This document shows positions 1 through 12,300 of a DNA stretch of 56,500 nt, in pieces. A program made the translations under genes and the position numbers. Each line of letters starts with the position of its first letter. Positions within the stretch are counted from its first letter, which is position 1. Origin of the DNA: Tubiluchus corallicola (lineage: Eukaryota > Priapulida > Priapulimorpha > Priapulimorphida > Tubiluchidae). The notes beneath the pieces are model-generated. The model was given only the letters and a program-made list of their open reading frames with translations. It had not been told where the DNA came from and did no database searches. Location: positions 746,001 through 802,500 of the forward strand of contig JAQGDQ010000015.1 of assembly GCA_030141605.1 (NCBI GenBank), in the 5' to 3' direction.

Positions 1-1730
1 GGCCCCATATAAATATGTATTAAGTTGTTCCTCTGCAGAAGGCAGACGCTGAAACATAGAAGAGAACTTATGTAGGCAATTACGTATTTACATACAGTAA
101 TTCCCTGCAAGAATGTAACTAAAACATGCATTTGCTATAATATGAATTTACTAAATTCATGAAAATCATTAATCAAAATTTATTTTTTGATTCGGCGTTT
201 ACATTGGTTTTCCAAAATCGCAGCACGAATTGTAAAAACGTGGCATATTTTCGTTTCCTTTTCATTGTGCTAGCTGAAATCGTGTGATCAAAAGCAATTA
301 AGTGTGTGTGCTATTTTAACTGCTTATTTAGCTTTGTTCTTTCTTGATCACATTTTCATTTTGAAGGTTTATGCAAAGATTCAGCTGCTGCCTAAACCCG
401 TTACTATGGTTACTCTTAGCATGATATCGAAATGTCGTGCGAAAGCCTTGGCATTAAAACATTACCATTTTCGTCTGCCATTTTATTTGATGCAAGGAGC
501 CTATTTATATAGAATAATAATTGAATTGTGTCATAATAACCTAGGGCTAATTCAGATCTCCTAGCGAAATTGTTTCGGAGTCCTCGTATAATATTAACCC
601 GTAAACGTATACAATGGGTGCAATTCCTCCTTCTTCGGTCGTACCTATTGTAGTTAAAATTTGCTAATAGTTATTCACATTTTTTTTCTTTTCCATGGTC
701 TTTTATTATTTTTGTGCTAAGTGCTAAGGGATGTGATAGTATCGGTTGTAACCACTAACAACTAATCACTTATGATACCCATTACTGGTACTATATTTTG
801 CTCAGTTATATTCTACAATACATTGTCCAACTCTGTGAGGGTTAAACTATTTTTACAGCTAGTGCCCTCGTTGATAATTGATGGTTTGACTGTGGTATTT
901 CGAATGGCAATAGCCTCAGGTTTGTTATTTTCTAAACTCATAGGAACTGCACAAACTGTTTCGTACGTATACTGTACTTCGTGCATTTGTGTGTTTGGAC
1001 TCAGGTCCGGCTCTACCACTAGGCAAACTGGGCAGTTAAATGTTGCGTAGGGCACGAAATTCCGCAAGTAATTCTTTAATTTTTAAGCTCAGCAAAAGTA
1101 TTAACATAGTGTATGTGTAATTGCTTGTGCACAACACTTTAACTAAATGAAGCGAACTATGAAATGATCATCAACACTAGCAAGTGTCTTCCCACAAGAA
1201 AACACTTTCTACTTTTATTTTATCTGGTTTCCTAAGATTACGTCACTCAAATATTACTGATGCGCGTCTTTGTGCTAATACTTTTGTCTAGTGTGCCAAA
1301 CTACCTAGAGCTGGCCTTGTTTGGAATGATTTCTACTTACTTAGGCATTCTTGTTAAGCTGTAGTTTGAAGTCCGTCAAGCAATGCAGTTGCCCTAAAGT
1401 AAGCGCATAGTATTGCATTGGCATGGTTGCTACACTGTGGCTATTTGTTTTATCATGGATGGACAATAGTATGTTGTTGTTGTCCATGTACAGTATTCAG
1501 TTATATTATAGCCGAAAATTCGATAATTGCAAGTCCAATTTTTTATTAGCACTTTGGAAGTGGCAGAATAATTTTGCTTGTATACTTTGTCCCAAAAATT
1601 TTGGCCTATATTATGTTTGTGTTGAATCTGTCTAATGATGTTTTAGCTCCACAGGTAAGCTGTGGTTGTATACTAGTGTTACTATGGCAATACCGTAGTA
1701 TTGTAAATGAGTAATTTTTTTATGTATGTA
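1..1730. other. Non-coding flank, no gene recognised
   Basis: AT-rich sequence with only short open frames that show no domain, no convincing splice-bounded exon and no repeat structure I could name. It precedes the decayed LINE. A distant intron or plain intergenic DNA would both fit. Confidence 0.5.
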
Positions 1731-1735
1731 CTTAA

Positions 1736-2680
1736 TTGGCTATTACTTGGTTTAAGACAGGTTGTCGCTTCCACACATCCTGTGACAAGCTAGAGTTAAT
1801 ATGTGGATTATCGCCTTTACAGATTATGTGGAAATACTTAACAACGAAATATATCTTACAAGCTTTGTCAATGCCGAATAGTGATCTAGTAAAATCAAAT
1901 TTGATTCAATTAAACAACAGTCCAATAACTCTTAACAGACACTTTTTACGTTTGGCCTTATTGACGACTAATGGATTTTTAGGAATAACTAAAGATTTTA
2001 CTGCCCGAAATTTAGATTTATGAGAAATCCCCAAGCAGTCATTAAACAAGTAAAAGTGATATTGATAATTATATATTAGCAATATGGAAATGTAAGTGTA
2101 GCAACAGATACGTTTATGGGGCATCTCCAGTTTATCCATAATCATTAAGTACAGCTCCCTTGAATATTCCAGTACAGAGATAATAGAAAACTTGAGATTT
2201 TAGCCAGCACATTTTTAACAGGTCAAAGCAATTTTTATGATTTTCTTTTTCATATTGGTTATGCAGACGATAATATGTGCCAGTGTTTAGAGGGGAGGCA
2301 AACTCCACATCATCTACTGTTTCTATGTAAATTCGTAAGTCGCAATAAACGAGAAAACTTTGTACGCGTTGTACAGTACCAGGATGTTAATTATATGTTA
2401 ACTTGCCGTGATAATCTGATTTTAATTAACTTTGCTAATATTTTGTTAGATAATTTTATTTTGTCACTAACCTGACGGGATTAATTAATTTTAGAAAATT
2501 GTTATCAATGTCACTTAGAAAGGTAATGATAATATAATGCTAGCATAGCTATTGTAAATTGTTAAATATGAAATGTAAATACTGTTAACTGTTATAGCCC
2601 TACAAATAGAGGGCGCATGTATACATTTGTATACGTTTATATGCTCAAAATAAAGAGTTACAATAATAATAATAATTGGT
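1736..2680 (+). mobile_element. Decayed non-LTR retrotransposon (LINE), C-terminal RT region plus 3' end
   Basis: Two broken frames read like the end of a LINE ORF2. The first (about 1739-2023) resembles the region after the polymerase core, with a GLSPLQIMWKY stretch similar to the 'G-x-P-L-x-x' segment that follows many Jockey/I-type RT domains. The second (about 2215-2475) reads TGQSNFYDFLFHIGYAD followed by a C-x-C-x-n-H-H-L-L-F-x-C pattern, as in the terminal zinc-like motif of LINE ORF2 (TGHG...HLLF.C). Stops and frameshifts separate them, so the copy is dead. A short (AAT)n run at about 2661-2678 after an AATAAA looks like the microsatellite tail of a LINE 3' end. It is truncated at its 5' end; the family is not assigned. 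Confidence 0.65.
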
Positions 2681-2830
2681 TTAAGAAAACAATATGTACT
2701 ATTTGCTATTATTATTATTTCACTTTTTTTATTAACTTGATTTCCCGAATAAGTTTCTCGGTTTGGATACTTAGGGAACTGGTGATGCTTTTTGTTACAA
2801 AATATTTTCGATATAAAAATTTTTCGTATC

Positions 2831-3010
2831 ATTTGCATCTTTTCGAAATCGCACTGGCTAGCGCAAGCGCACTCAGCAACCAATCAAATATCTTTGATTA
2901 CACTCACCTAGATGGAATAATTAGGGTTGCTTGGGAGATTAACTTGAAGACGCACCCTGTTGCCATGCTGGCTGATTCCAATTCTCCCTGACGGCGCTCA
3001 TACCCCAGGT
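2831..3010 (+). promoter_or_regulatory. Putative promoter of the p85-type gene
   Basis: A cluster of classical promoter motifs occurs in a short interval: an octamer ATTTGCAT (2831-2838), an NRF1-like GCGCAAGCGC (2861-2870), an NF-Y type AACCAATCA (2878-2886) and a TCF/LEF-like CTTTGAT (2892-2898). The local composition is GC- and CpG-richer than the flanks. Just downstream is a candidate first exon with a good donor at 3301. The motifs are seen directly; promoter function and direction are inferred. Confidence 0.45.
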
Positions 3011-3254
3011 ACTGCTGCAACTTTAGCTGGTTCAACAAGCGGTTCTGCAGCCTACTGGAAGAGCGATTGCTTTGTGGTTTTGCAACGAGTTGTAGAGGTG
3101 CGTGTTTCTGCGGTTCTGTGTTGGAGGAGTTGAACATCTGCACGTTGTAATGAACGGTGTTTGATACAAAACACGAGCGATGAATGTGCAAAATCCCGAG
3201 TGAAACGATCTGTGATTTATGGAATTGCTGAATTGCATGTACGTAGTTGTCGCT

Positions 3255-3300
3255 ATGTACTCGGAGATGGACAACTATTTGGATATCAGCTTTCTTAACA
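3255..3300 (+). CDS. PIK3R1: Candidate first coding exon of the PI3K regulatory subunit gene
   Basis: An ATG at 3255 opens a 46-nt exon reading [15 protein letters not shown] plus one nucleotide, ending at a consensus donor (A|GTACGT at 3301). A second in-frame ATG lies at 3267. The phase-1 end matches the phase-1 start of the next recognisable exon at 12859. Joining all exons gives a frame divisible by three (606 residues). The peptide has no recognisable domain. A short Met-Tyr leader is reminiscent of the p55-type isoforms of vertebrate PIK3R genes, but I see no homology. Phase agreement alone has a one-in-three chance, and the implied intron is 9.56 kb, so this exon is a hypothesis. Confidence 0.4.
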
Positions 3301-6300
3301 GTACGTATTCATTTACTATTAAGCACGTGTTTGCAGCTAAAATTAATGCATTGTGGCATATAGTTATTTACTGATGTCAGGTGCTGTAGTGTTGCATTCA
3401 TTGCGAGTTAGAATGTGCTTTATGAGTTTTCATCAGTGTTTCAAAACCAGCTGTACAATAAAAGTCCGGCTTACTAACGCCAGTCATTTTTAATTTTAAT
3501 GGAATAATGGATGGCTTTACTGAATTTTATTTAGCGATTCAAGCATAACCATCCATTGTGGTAATGATGTAGAGAATTCACCGGCTCCGCTTTGTTTCGT
3601 GCAATGGTTTAGCAGCGCTTTTATCTGAAGATGTGCTAGTCTGAAATTGACTCTTTTCTTACCCTCAAAAACTCTGAAATAAGCCCATAATTTTTTTAGA
3701 GAAGTGCTTGAGATTTTTTGAAATAAGTTAAATAATTCTCTCGCTACTTGAATAATAAGATGTTTTGGTTACTTTGTTCTCAATAGAGCTGCATCTCAAG
3801 TTCTCAACACTCCATAGGAGAATGACATAGTTGAGATTTTGTGTCTGACACTGACAGTTTTATGAATTTGGTATATTATGTGTTGGCCAAACTGAGGCTA
3901 TGAATTTGGTGTATTATGTATTGGTCAATTAAGGCATGTTATCAAATGTTCAAGTGTTTTTTCTAAATATGTAGTTCCCGGTTTCTATAGTACATATTAT
4001 CTACAATGTATTTAACTGTAGTAATCTTGTTACTGCTGGCAGAGAGTCCGAAACAGTCTTAATGTCGAAATTTGTATAAGTTATTTAAACTAATATTCTG
4101 GTTATTCAAAGTAAATAGTAAAGAGCAAACACTGCTGTCGATGCTGTTTAAACGCAGCCCTATTTTTTGTGACGAACGATACATCTTATCCGTATATGCC
4201 TTTCAGGGAAAGCTTGACAACTGTGATAAAGAAAAGGGCCCCCCATACCCGGCTGACCATAAATTATCTTAATCAAAACCATATAGACGTTATTTTTCGT
4301 TCGTGCAATTGCTGCTATGTCACGCCATTATAACTAAATCCTCGGTCGACCCTTTACTCTCCGAAGTGCGTTATTCGGAAGAATTATATACTTGACAAAC
4401 TTTAATTCTCAATAAAGAAGTGAGGACCAAAAAAAAGAACTTTTCAAGCATGGGTGCAGTGACATTCTTCAGGTATCTATATGTATTGACATATCTAGTG
4501 TCGTAAAGGTCCTAAAACAGCTTTTACCTGTGCCGCCCCATGCGGATGGGGGTTCTGCCCTCCGAATCTAGAGTAGGTATATTTTACTGTAGCTGCTGCT
4601 GTATTATTACAGTTTGCTCGCTGGTTCACCTCAACAGCTTGCTCAACTGCATCGTAATTCTGTTGGCATTGCCTCCAGTAATCTTACCGCATGGGCGCAT
4701 CTAAACGCAGGGTGGTGTTCGAAAATCGATGCCTGTATGCTATAGGCATGCCAAGTCAATCTGTAACGTGAAACGCTCATTTGTGTGATATCTCGTTATT
4801 TAGTTGTAATAATAACACTGAAAAGACGATATGCTTCATAGTGTGATCTACTGAGTACTGTTTACTGACTAAATTAGTAAAATTATAGAAGTAAATACAT
4901 CTATACAACATTGCCCTTGTGAAAATTTTGTATATGTATTTTATTGACTTGTCTTTTCTTATAACAGTAATTAAATACACTATTAATTTTGTGCTTTATA
5001 ACAAAATTCAACTTACTAAAACAAAAACTTCGTAAAGCTGTGAAAAAATTAGTAGAGAAGAGAAGTAGTACAGCAGAGAAGTCTTGCTTATATAACATCA
5101 AAAGCTGCACGGATTTTACGATCTAGAATTATGTGGGAGCACTTCGGTTGATCAAGAGCTTTAACTGCTCGTGTTTAGTCGAAATTTCTGTTGCACTTGA
5201 AAGAGATGTATTATTTTTTTAAATTTAATCTAACTGAATTAAAATGTATACTATCGTAATTTATTTCTATATTTGAAGAATTCAGAAAGTTTCTTAGGAA
5301 TTAAGATCGAATTTTTCTTCATATTTTGCGGAATGTTTCTGGTTTCGCAGTTTGGAAATGTGCAAATAATTTTCACAAAAATCGGTAGAAACGGTCAGCT
5401 TCCAAATTAAACAAATCATTGGTATTCTGTCATTCGCTTATTTTGCTTTAGTAAAGCGTAGTTAAATTTTCATCCAACATCTATGGAAAAACATGCAGTG
5501 CACCACCCTCTCTTTATGCAATAACAGTTAACAGCTGGATATTAGAAAACCCTAGAAGATTTTTAACTTATCAGTTATTCTTAACAGAAATGGAACAGTT
5601 ATTAAAAGTTCCTTCATTTCTTTATTGTGGGAATTTTTTATCAATAGAAAATTTATCTGTTTTTCATTACCAAGTCATCTGAGGTGGAAAATTACATACA
5701 ACACTCTGTCAAATGTCTTCAGTTTTTATTCTGTTCTGACAGAAATTGAGCAAAAGGTAACTAGTTTTAAAGAAAACTGAAGGGTTGCGCTTTTTAACTT
5801 GCTGTTAAAATTATGAAGTTATCAGGTATTTAATTAAATGTCACTATTTTCATTTAACTAAGAAAACTTACCCCTACCCCCTGCATAAGGTGGTGTTGCA
5901 AGGCTAATTTGGAATTCCTACTTTTTCTGATTATGAAAAGTCAACACAGTACAAACGGTTAGCGAGTCGCAGCAGCAGCAGCTGCACCTCGTGTTTGCCT
6001 TGAACAGATTTTCGGGTCCAGCACTAGAAGGTCGTCATGTGCTGCTCTTGTGTTTCCTTCATCAGTAGAGGGCGGGTTTTTTATGTTTTTCACACCAAGG
6101 TTACAAGAACAGGTGATGTAGCACTAAATAGCGCATTGTTAGTTCACTGTTTTGCATACCCATCAAGTCATGTAACGCTAACGAAGGCATCACCTGGTGC
6201 TTCTGTCATGAATGGATATTCAAATTTCACTTTTCCCATTATTAAATTAAACAGATTTGACTTCTGTAAACGTTCTGTGTATGTGTGGTGTGAGATGCGT

Positions 6301-9300
6301 CGTCGTAAAAACTAAAGATGGTCGCAAGATAATTAATAATTTCTATAAAGTTACAAAGTTTATAACGATGATAACGATAGGCGGGTGACGACGATGATGA
6401 TGATGATGTTGATGGCAATGGTGCTGACGACGAATTTTGAAAATTAGAACTGAGCTGAGCAGAAAGGATCAGTGGGCAACAACTAGATCGTAGACTACGA
6501 ATTTTAACGAAAGTTTTGTTTTTCACACACTTAAATTAATTTCTAAAGGATTTTTGTATGTCTTCTCAAAGCAAGTGTTTTCCAATCCTTTCAAAATCTG
6601 TGCGCTTCTCGTTGGCTTTTCATACTCCACAGCCGTGCCTTATTTTTGGCAACAAAATCCCGGAATTCGACCCGGCCTTCAATCAGCTGTCAGCTATCCT
6701 GTCCCACTCAATAACAGCATAGCTTTTGAAAATTGGAACCCTCATCTAAACTTTAAATATTGCCATGCCTGCTCAAAATTAGTGCTTTTAACAATCTGAT
6801 CAATTACTGATCTAATTATCTCAATTTAGATCTAGTAAATAGTAAATTTTGAATAGTGTCCACAGATATACTGTTTGGTAACTTATTTCATTGAGCAGTC
6901 ACTGTGGTGTATGGTTTTTCTTTTATATATGAAATAATAATTATTATTTGCGGTTTTTGCCTTGTGTAACTCTTCGCATTGGCAGTTTTTGTTACAGTTG
7001 GTTTTGTCTTCTAATGCGTTTTGGCAGACCTAGAGACACTGATGAGACTCGAAGTCATAGCTGATTAAATTCTCCAAAATTTGTTCGAACGGAAGCGTAC
7101 ATTTCTACTGGAGGCCCGTGATCCGTTTATAAACTGGTGCCTGGGACTGGGCTTTAATCTCTGTAGTATAGAAATAGTCGTGTTTAGTTTCATGGTCTCA
7201 AATCAAACGACGACTTCTGCTTTGAAAGATTTACCCGCTGCATTTTAATGAAGATGATTTAAAAATGATGAACCCTGGTGAAATAATAATTCATACTTCA
7301 TGTGCTTTGTTATTGTATGTTTTTATGTGCTAGCCCTGCGCAATGATTTCCTGATTTTGATGTATGACGTAGTGAGCACATAAGATTCTATGGAATTTAT
7401 TTCTCGGGTTTTTACTGTTCCTCGCATTAAAATGTGATATTTGACACTTTGGATATAAGGCTTATTTTAATTTAGTAGTGATTTATTTTGTAGGTGACAG
7501 CTGTGATGTACATGTAATTGTAATCATGTGGTGGCATCCGCATAATTTGATTACTTCGACATTGTATATTCACTAAACTTGCTCTTTGTTATTGTCATTT
7601 ATTCGACTTTAGTTTTTAAATGGTTGGTAGTCCAAATAATGCGCGGTTGCGTTTCACCACTGGGGTTAAAGGTGAAATATTATGCACCTCGTACTGCCAC
7701 GTAAAAAGAAAAGTTCACAAACTTCGATTTATATCAAACAAACTCAAGGCCGAGTAGTAAGTGTATTCGACATCAGCTTGGACTTTTAACCCTCAAAGTA
7801 CGAACCCTGATATGTACGGTAATCAAATTCTAATAGAAGTACATACTCCACTCCAGTTTGTTCTGTTGAGGGTTCATATGTAACCTCGAGCACTACGAAG
7901 TCGCCTTCACATTGTTTAACTTTTACCAAGCCTTTCATGCTGTCCACAATAATCTCTTAGACTGCTACCGTGTTGATCGATTAGTGAACTTCTGGTGCTT
8001 TTTCGGTTCATTTCAGTGGATAATGTAACCTCCATGCCATCTTTAATATTACATCGTATGTATGTATAGGTTTTCTTGGTAAGAAAATACCATTTGTGTG
8101 TGCTCTTGGAACCTTTTTCGTGGAAACACTTTTCATTATAATTATTATAGCAGAACCACAGAAATTTAATTTTTACTAAGTTGATATGAATATACTAGCA
8201 ACATAGTGAAAATGTATGATAAATTTGCTTCTGTAGGTCTTTGAGTCATCCGTAATGTGACTGTAACATTCTTAAATTCAAACTAATTGTTAACAGGACC
8301 GATTTTATTATTTTTGTTCACCTTGAGCAAGCAAAGCGAGATTGTAAATAATCACTCTGTTAAATTCGAGTAAAGGCCTGATTATTGAAACCCTAATGGC
8401 GTTAATTAAAACATTGTTTATCTCAGAGTAGCGGTTTCGGTAGCCAGCTCTTTCTCTAAAAAGAAGCTGACCGAATCTAGTTGCTAAGCAAAGGCTTAGG
8501 GATGCGAGGCATGTTGCACGTATTGATTGTACAATCTCGTTGACGCTGTACGATGACGTCAGCGGCAGAACTGGTAACTGGCTTCTAGCAACAACACGTA
8601 ATCTACCAGAATCTTTCAGTTGCTTTTGAATTTACTCAGGAATTATGATGGTTGAATACATGAAAGACGAAAACTATAATTTCATTATCAACGTACCTAG
8701 GCGTAATCGTTTTTGCGAGGATGTTTAATTTATGCCACGCTTGTTACATTAGAGTGTTACCATAATCATATCTTGTTGCCAGCTTGCCATAAGCGTATTA
8801 CTGAAAAACGAAAGAACCAACTTCGCATATCACGTTCAGAGAGCATTGAAAGAAGCTTTATATTTTTCAGAGCAAGAGTGAGCATATAGTGGCAAGTAAA
8901 AATCCACGGCGTATCAAAATTTTTTTAATTTTCTTTTATAACTTTAGCAGGATATAAGATTTGATTTGATTTGATTTAAGTTTTTATTGCAAACTCTAGG
9001 TTCATATATACGAAAATACATTCAAGACAAAAAATTACATACAACAGTTATAAATATTTACAATTATAGTGACTTATTTAGTGGCACACAAAGTAAATGA
9101 ATGAACAGACTGTAAAAAAATTACATCGCCAAGGTATTACCGAAAACAATAATGAAGTTCTATCCATTTCTTTCTAATGGAAAAAGTAAAGAAAGCATCA
9201 CATTCACTTAAATGCTTACAAATATCATTCTCACTACATGTATTAGCAACTCTATTACAAAGACTAACTTTATATTGATGACATCGAAGTATATAATATT

Positions 9301-12300
9301 GTGATTTGTAATAATATTTCTAACACTAGCGTCCTAAGGATATTTAAAAAAAAATTCTAGTAGAGAAGTTATAGGCAACTTTTAATTTCCTCACATTGTA
9401 TAAATTGCAACGGCGCCATGTAGCCATACAATAAAAACTACTGCAGTAACAATTAAAAATATACTTATTGACAGAAAGATACTTCATGATAGACTTTCTG
9501 CTAATATTTCGAGTAGGATCATTTAATGAATTGTAGTCAGAGAAACGGACTCGTTTTGTGTTTTGTTTGTATTTTTGCGCTCTACATCCCTTGCTAAATT
9601 AATGATTTTCTGAATTAATTATAAACTGTATTATATAAGTTCCATAAAAATGTTGAGTGATATTTTGTGCTGTTGTTACCTGAAAAATAGTACACTATAG
9701 TAGAATAGTACAGTGATCTACTAAACAGCCCTTTTTTGCAATTGCGTAATTTAACGTGGAAATTTATAAACGCCGTACTTAATCTAATTTCTTGTGATTG
9801 AAACTCAAACAGGTGTATGCAAACCTGAAAAAATGGGCCTGGGAATAAGTTGAAAAATAAAAGAGGTCATACTAGGAGAGGTGGCATCTGTTCTTTTGGG
9901 AATTAATTGAAGGATAACAGCGCTCATTCTCGTACTGGGAGAGGTGTCCAATAGACGGCGATACTTATTTCGAAAACCGTTAGAAACCCTTAATACCCCG
10001 CTCGTCGTAATGCTCAGCACATTCAATTAGCTTTAATGAGATAGTTGCTGCACTTGACCTGTGTCAACATGGTGTTGTTATTCATTTGCTGTCCATCTAA
10101 TATAATTTATATGTGGGACTTAGTTAGTCAAGTAGATTATATTTATTGGTGAGTAGTATATGATTAATTGTAGTAGCTATATTAGCTTCACGTTTCGGCG
10201 GTGTTTCTTTTTCTCCATATGATTATGGTATACAATTAATTCAAATTAGCTACTTAGGTAATTTATGTAGAGCGATATAAAATTTTATTCCGTTGTAGTG
10301 TTAATGCTAAGTTAAATTGCAATTGTTATTTTGGAATGCTGCTAGTCTTCAATGTTAAGAGTCAAGTGCTCTTGAGCACAACTTCGTGCATTTAACGGCC
10401 ATGTTTACAATTTCCGAAAATTGTTTTGGGATTCGCCATCTTAAATTCAGCTTGATGTGTATCACAATGTAAAAATATTAAAGATGCTTAAAAACTGCGA
10501 GTAAATACGTTATTAATAGAATGTGTCATTAAGTCTGAACACATTTTTCTTAGTAACTCATTCATTAATCTTATAACAGCAACACCGTACGTTGAAGATT
10601 GCTTGTGCAGTTGTTAGTTATTTATGATGCCAGCGCACTAAGCAGTTAAAAATGTGTAAAGAACATTTTGGATATTCACGAAACCTCTTTGCTTGGACAT
10701 TTTTTACGTAAGTAGGTCAAGCCTGCAAAGTGTTTCTGAATATTAGGCAGTAACTCTAGACACGCAACGCCAGCATGTCCCAGTTTCATGTGACTGCCAC
10801 CCTCAAGTGTTGTGTGTCCTTGGTCCGTGTTTAGCGCCCTTGCAGCGCCAGGTGTTCGGCCCGGCTATACAAATAAATTGGGACAAAGATACGGTTATGG
10901 CATATGACATCCGCCCAACACTTTTCACCCGCGAGCGCGCTACAGCATTTCTGACAAAAGAATACAGGGCAATTCAGTCCTCAGGGCAGAGAGCTTATAT
11001 AATCGATATTTGCATTATTCTGCTGGCGCTAAAATTGATTAAATTGCTGTGAATCTCGTCTCTGATCATAATGCACCCCGTAGATTTTTTTATGCCAGCG
11101 TTAAGCGACAAGTTTAATGTTGGCAAAAATAGGTTGCTCTAATATCACAGAGTACTGCATCGCTTATTCATCGTCAGTGTCCGTTAATGTACAGTAAGCA
11201 CATTGGAAATAAACGAGTTGCTTTAAATGAATTTGCGGTTGGCAGCGTTTGCTGGGTCTTGGTTGTGAGCAGCGAATTTGCTAGGTCAAGACTCGAACGG
11301 CTGCGCGCGCAAGATTTGTTATCTTTCAACATTTTTACGTTCTCCAGCGAATCTCCGCTATCTCTTTAACGGAGAGTAACCGTGTTTTTGCAAGCAAGAT
11401 GAGACTGTCGAGCGGCCATGAAAATCGATGAAATTCAAGAAAATGGTTCCGTTATTTTTGGCGTACAGCCTGAGTGCTGTTTGTGAAAATAAAGAAAAAA
11501 ACTAGAACAAAGCAGTTAACAGCAGCCGAATTTTGAGTTTAAATTACAATCGAAACCCCATTGCAAAAATATTTTATCTTTCTAACCTTGGGATATTTCT
11601 CTCAATTGCTGCAACAATTGTTTAATTTGATAAATCGAAAATCTGTTATGTATTATATTGTTATATCATTTGAGTATTTTATAACAGTCGGGTTTTCGCG
11701 TTTTGTTTTCAGTTACTAGTAACTGTACCTTTATTATGACAGTTTCAGTTGTGTGTTTTATACTTGCAAACTTATAATCTGTAACTTTGTGCAATTTGTT
11801 TAAAGAAGTAAATTATAAAATAGTTAATTGTAGTTGACACTGCTATAATCACTGCTTCTTTTCTTAATTCTGAATATTCACTGCCACAATCGTCAAATTT
11901 TATTACCTGCCATTATACCGCTGTTGAGTTGTAACTTGTAACCTTAACAGTTTCGCTTTGTCTGCCCTTGCGACAAGTCTTGTGTACGGAGGGCTGGGGG
12001 CGCTAATGAGAGAGAGGCATACATGTTTCGTGTCACGTTCTTCGCGTGCAGTTCTTCTTGAGAAACTACCGGTCATCAACAGTAATCTGCATGCCGTAAA
12101 GTGCCAATGATTTTGGCTAAAACCAAACCATTCGTGGGAGAAATTTCTTGCCTTGTTCTGGCAGGCTATGGGCGAATTTATTGGCGACTATGGGCGACTG
12201 TCTGTTTAAAATGTGGTCATAAATCTCGCTGCCGACCTAGCTTTTCCTGCCGGCTGCCATGTAGCGGAAGGGATGACGTCACGCGGATAAGAAATGGTTA

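Noticed and set aside
6554-6799. An 81-codon frame with several aromatic residues
   Set aside because: No domain recognised, no splice support; probably random.
10807-11052. An 81-codon frame in a slightly GC-richer stretch of the long intron
   Set aside because: No recognisable family, no conserved motif, and its ends do not coincide with splice sites in the gene's phase.
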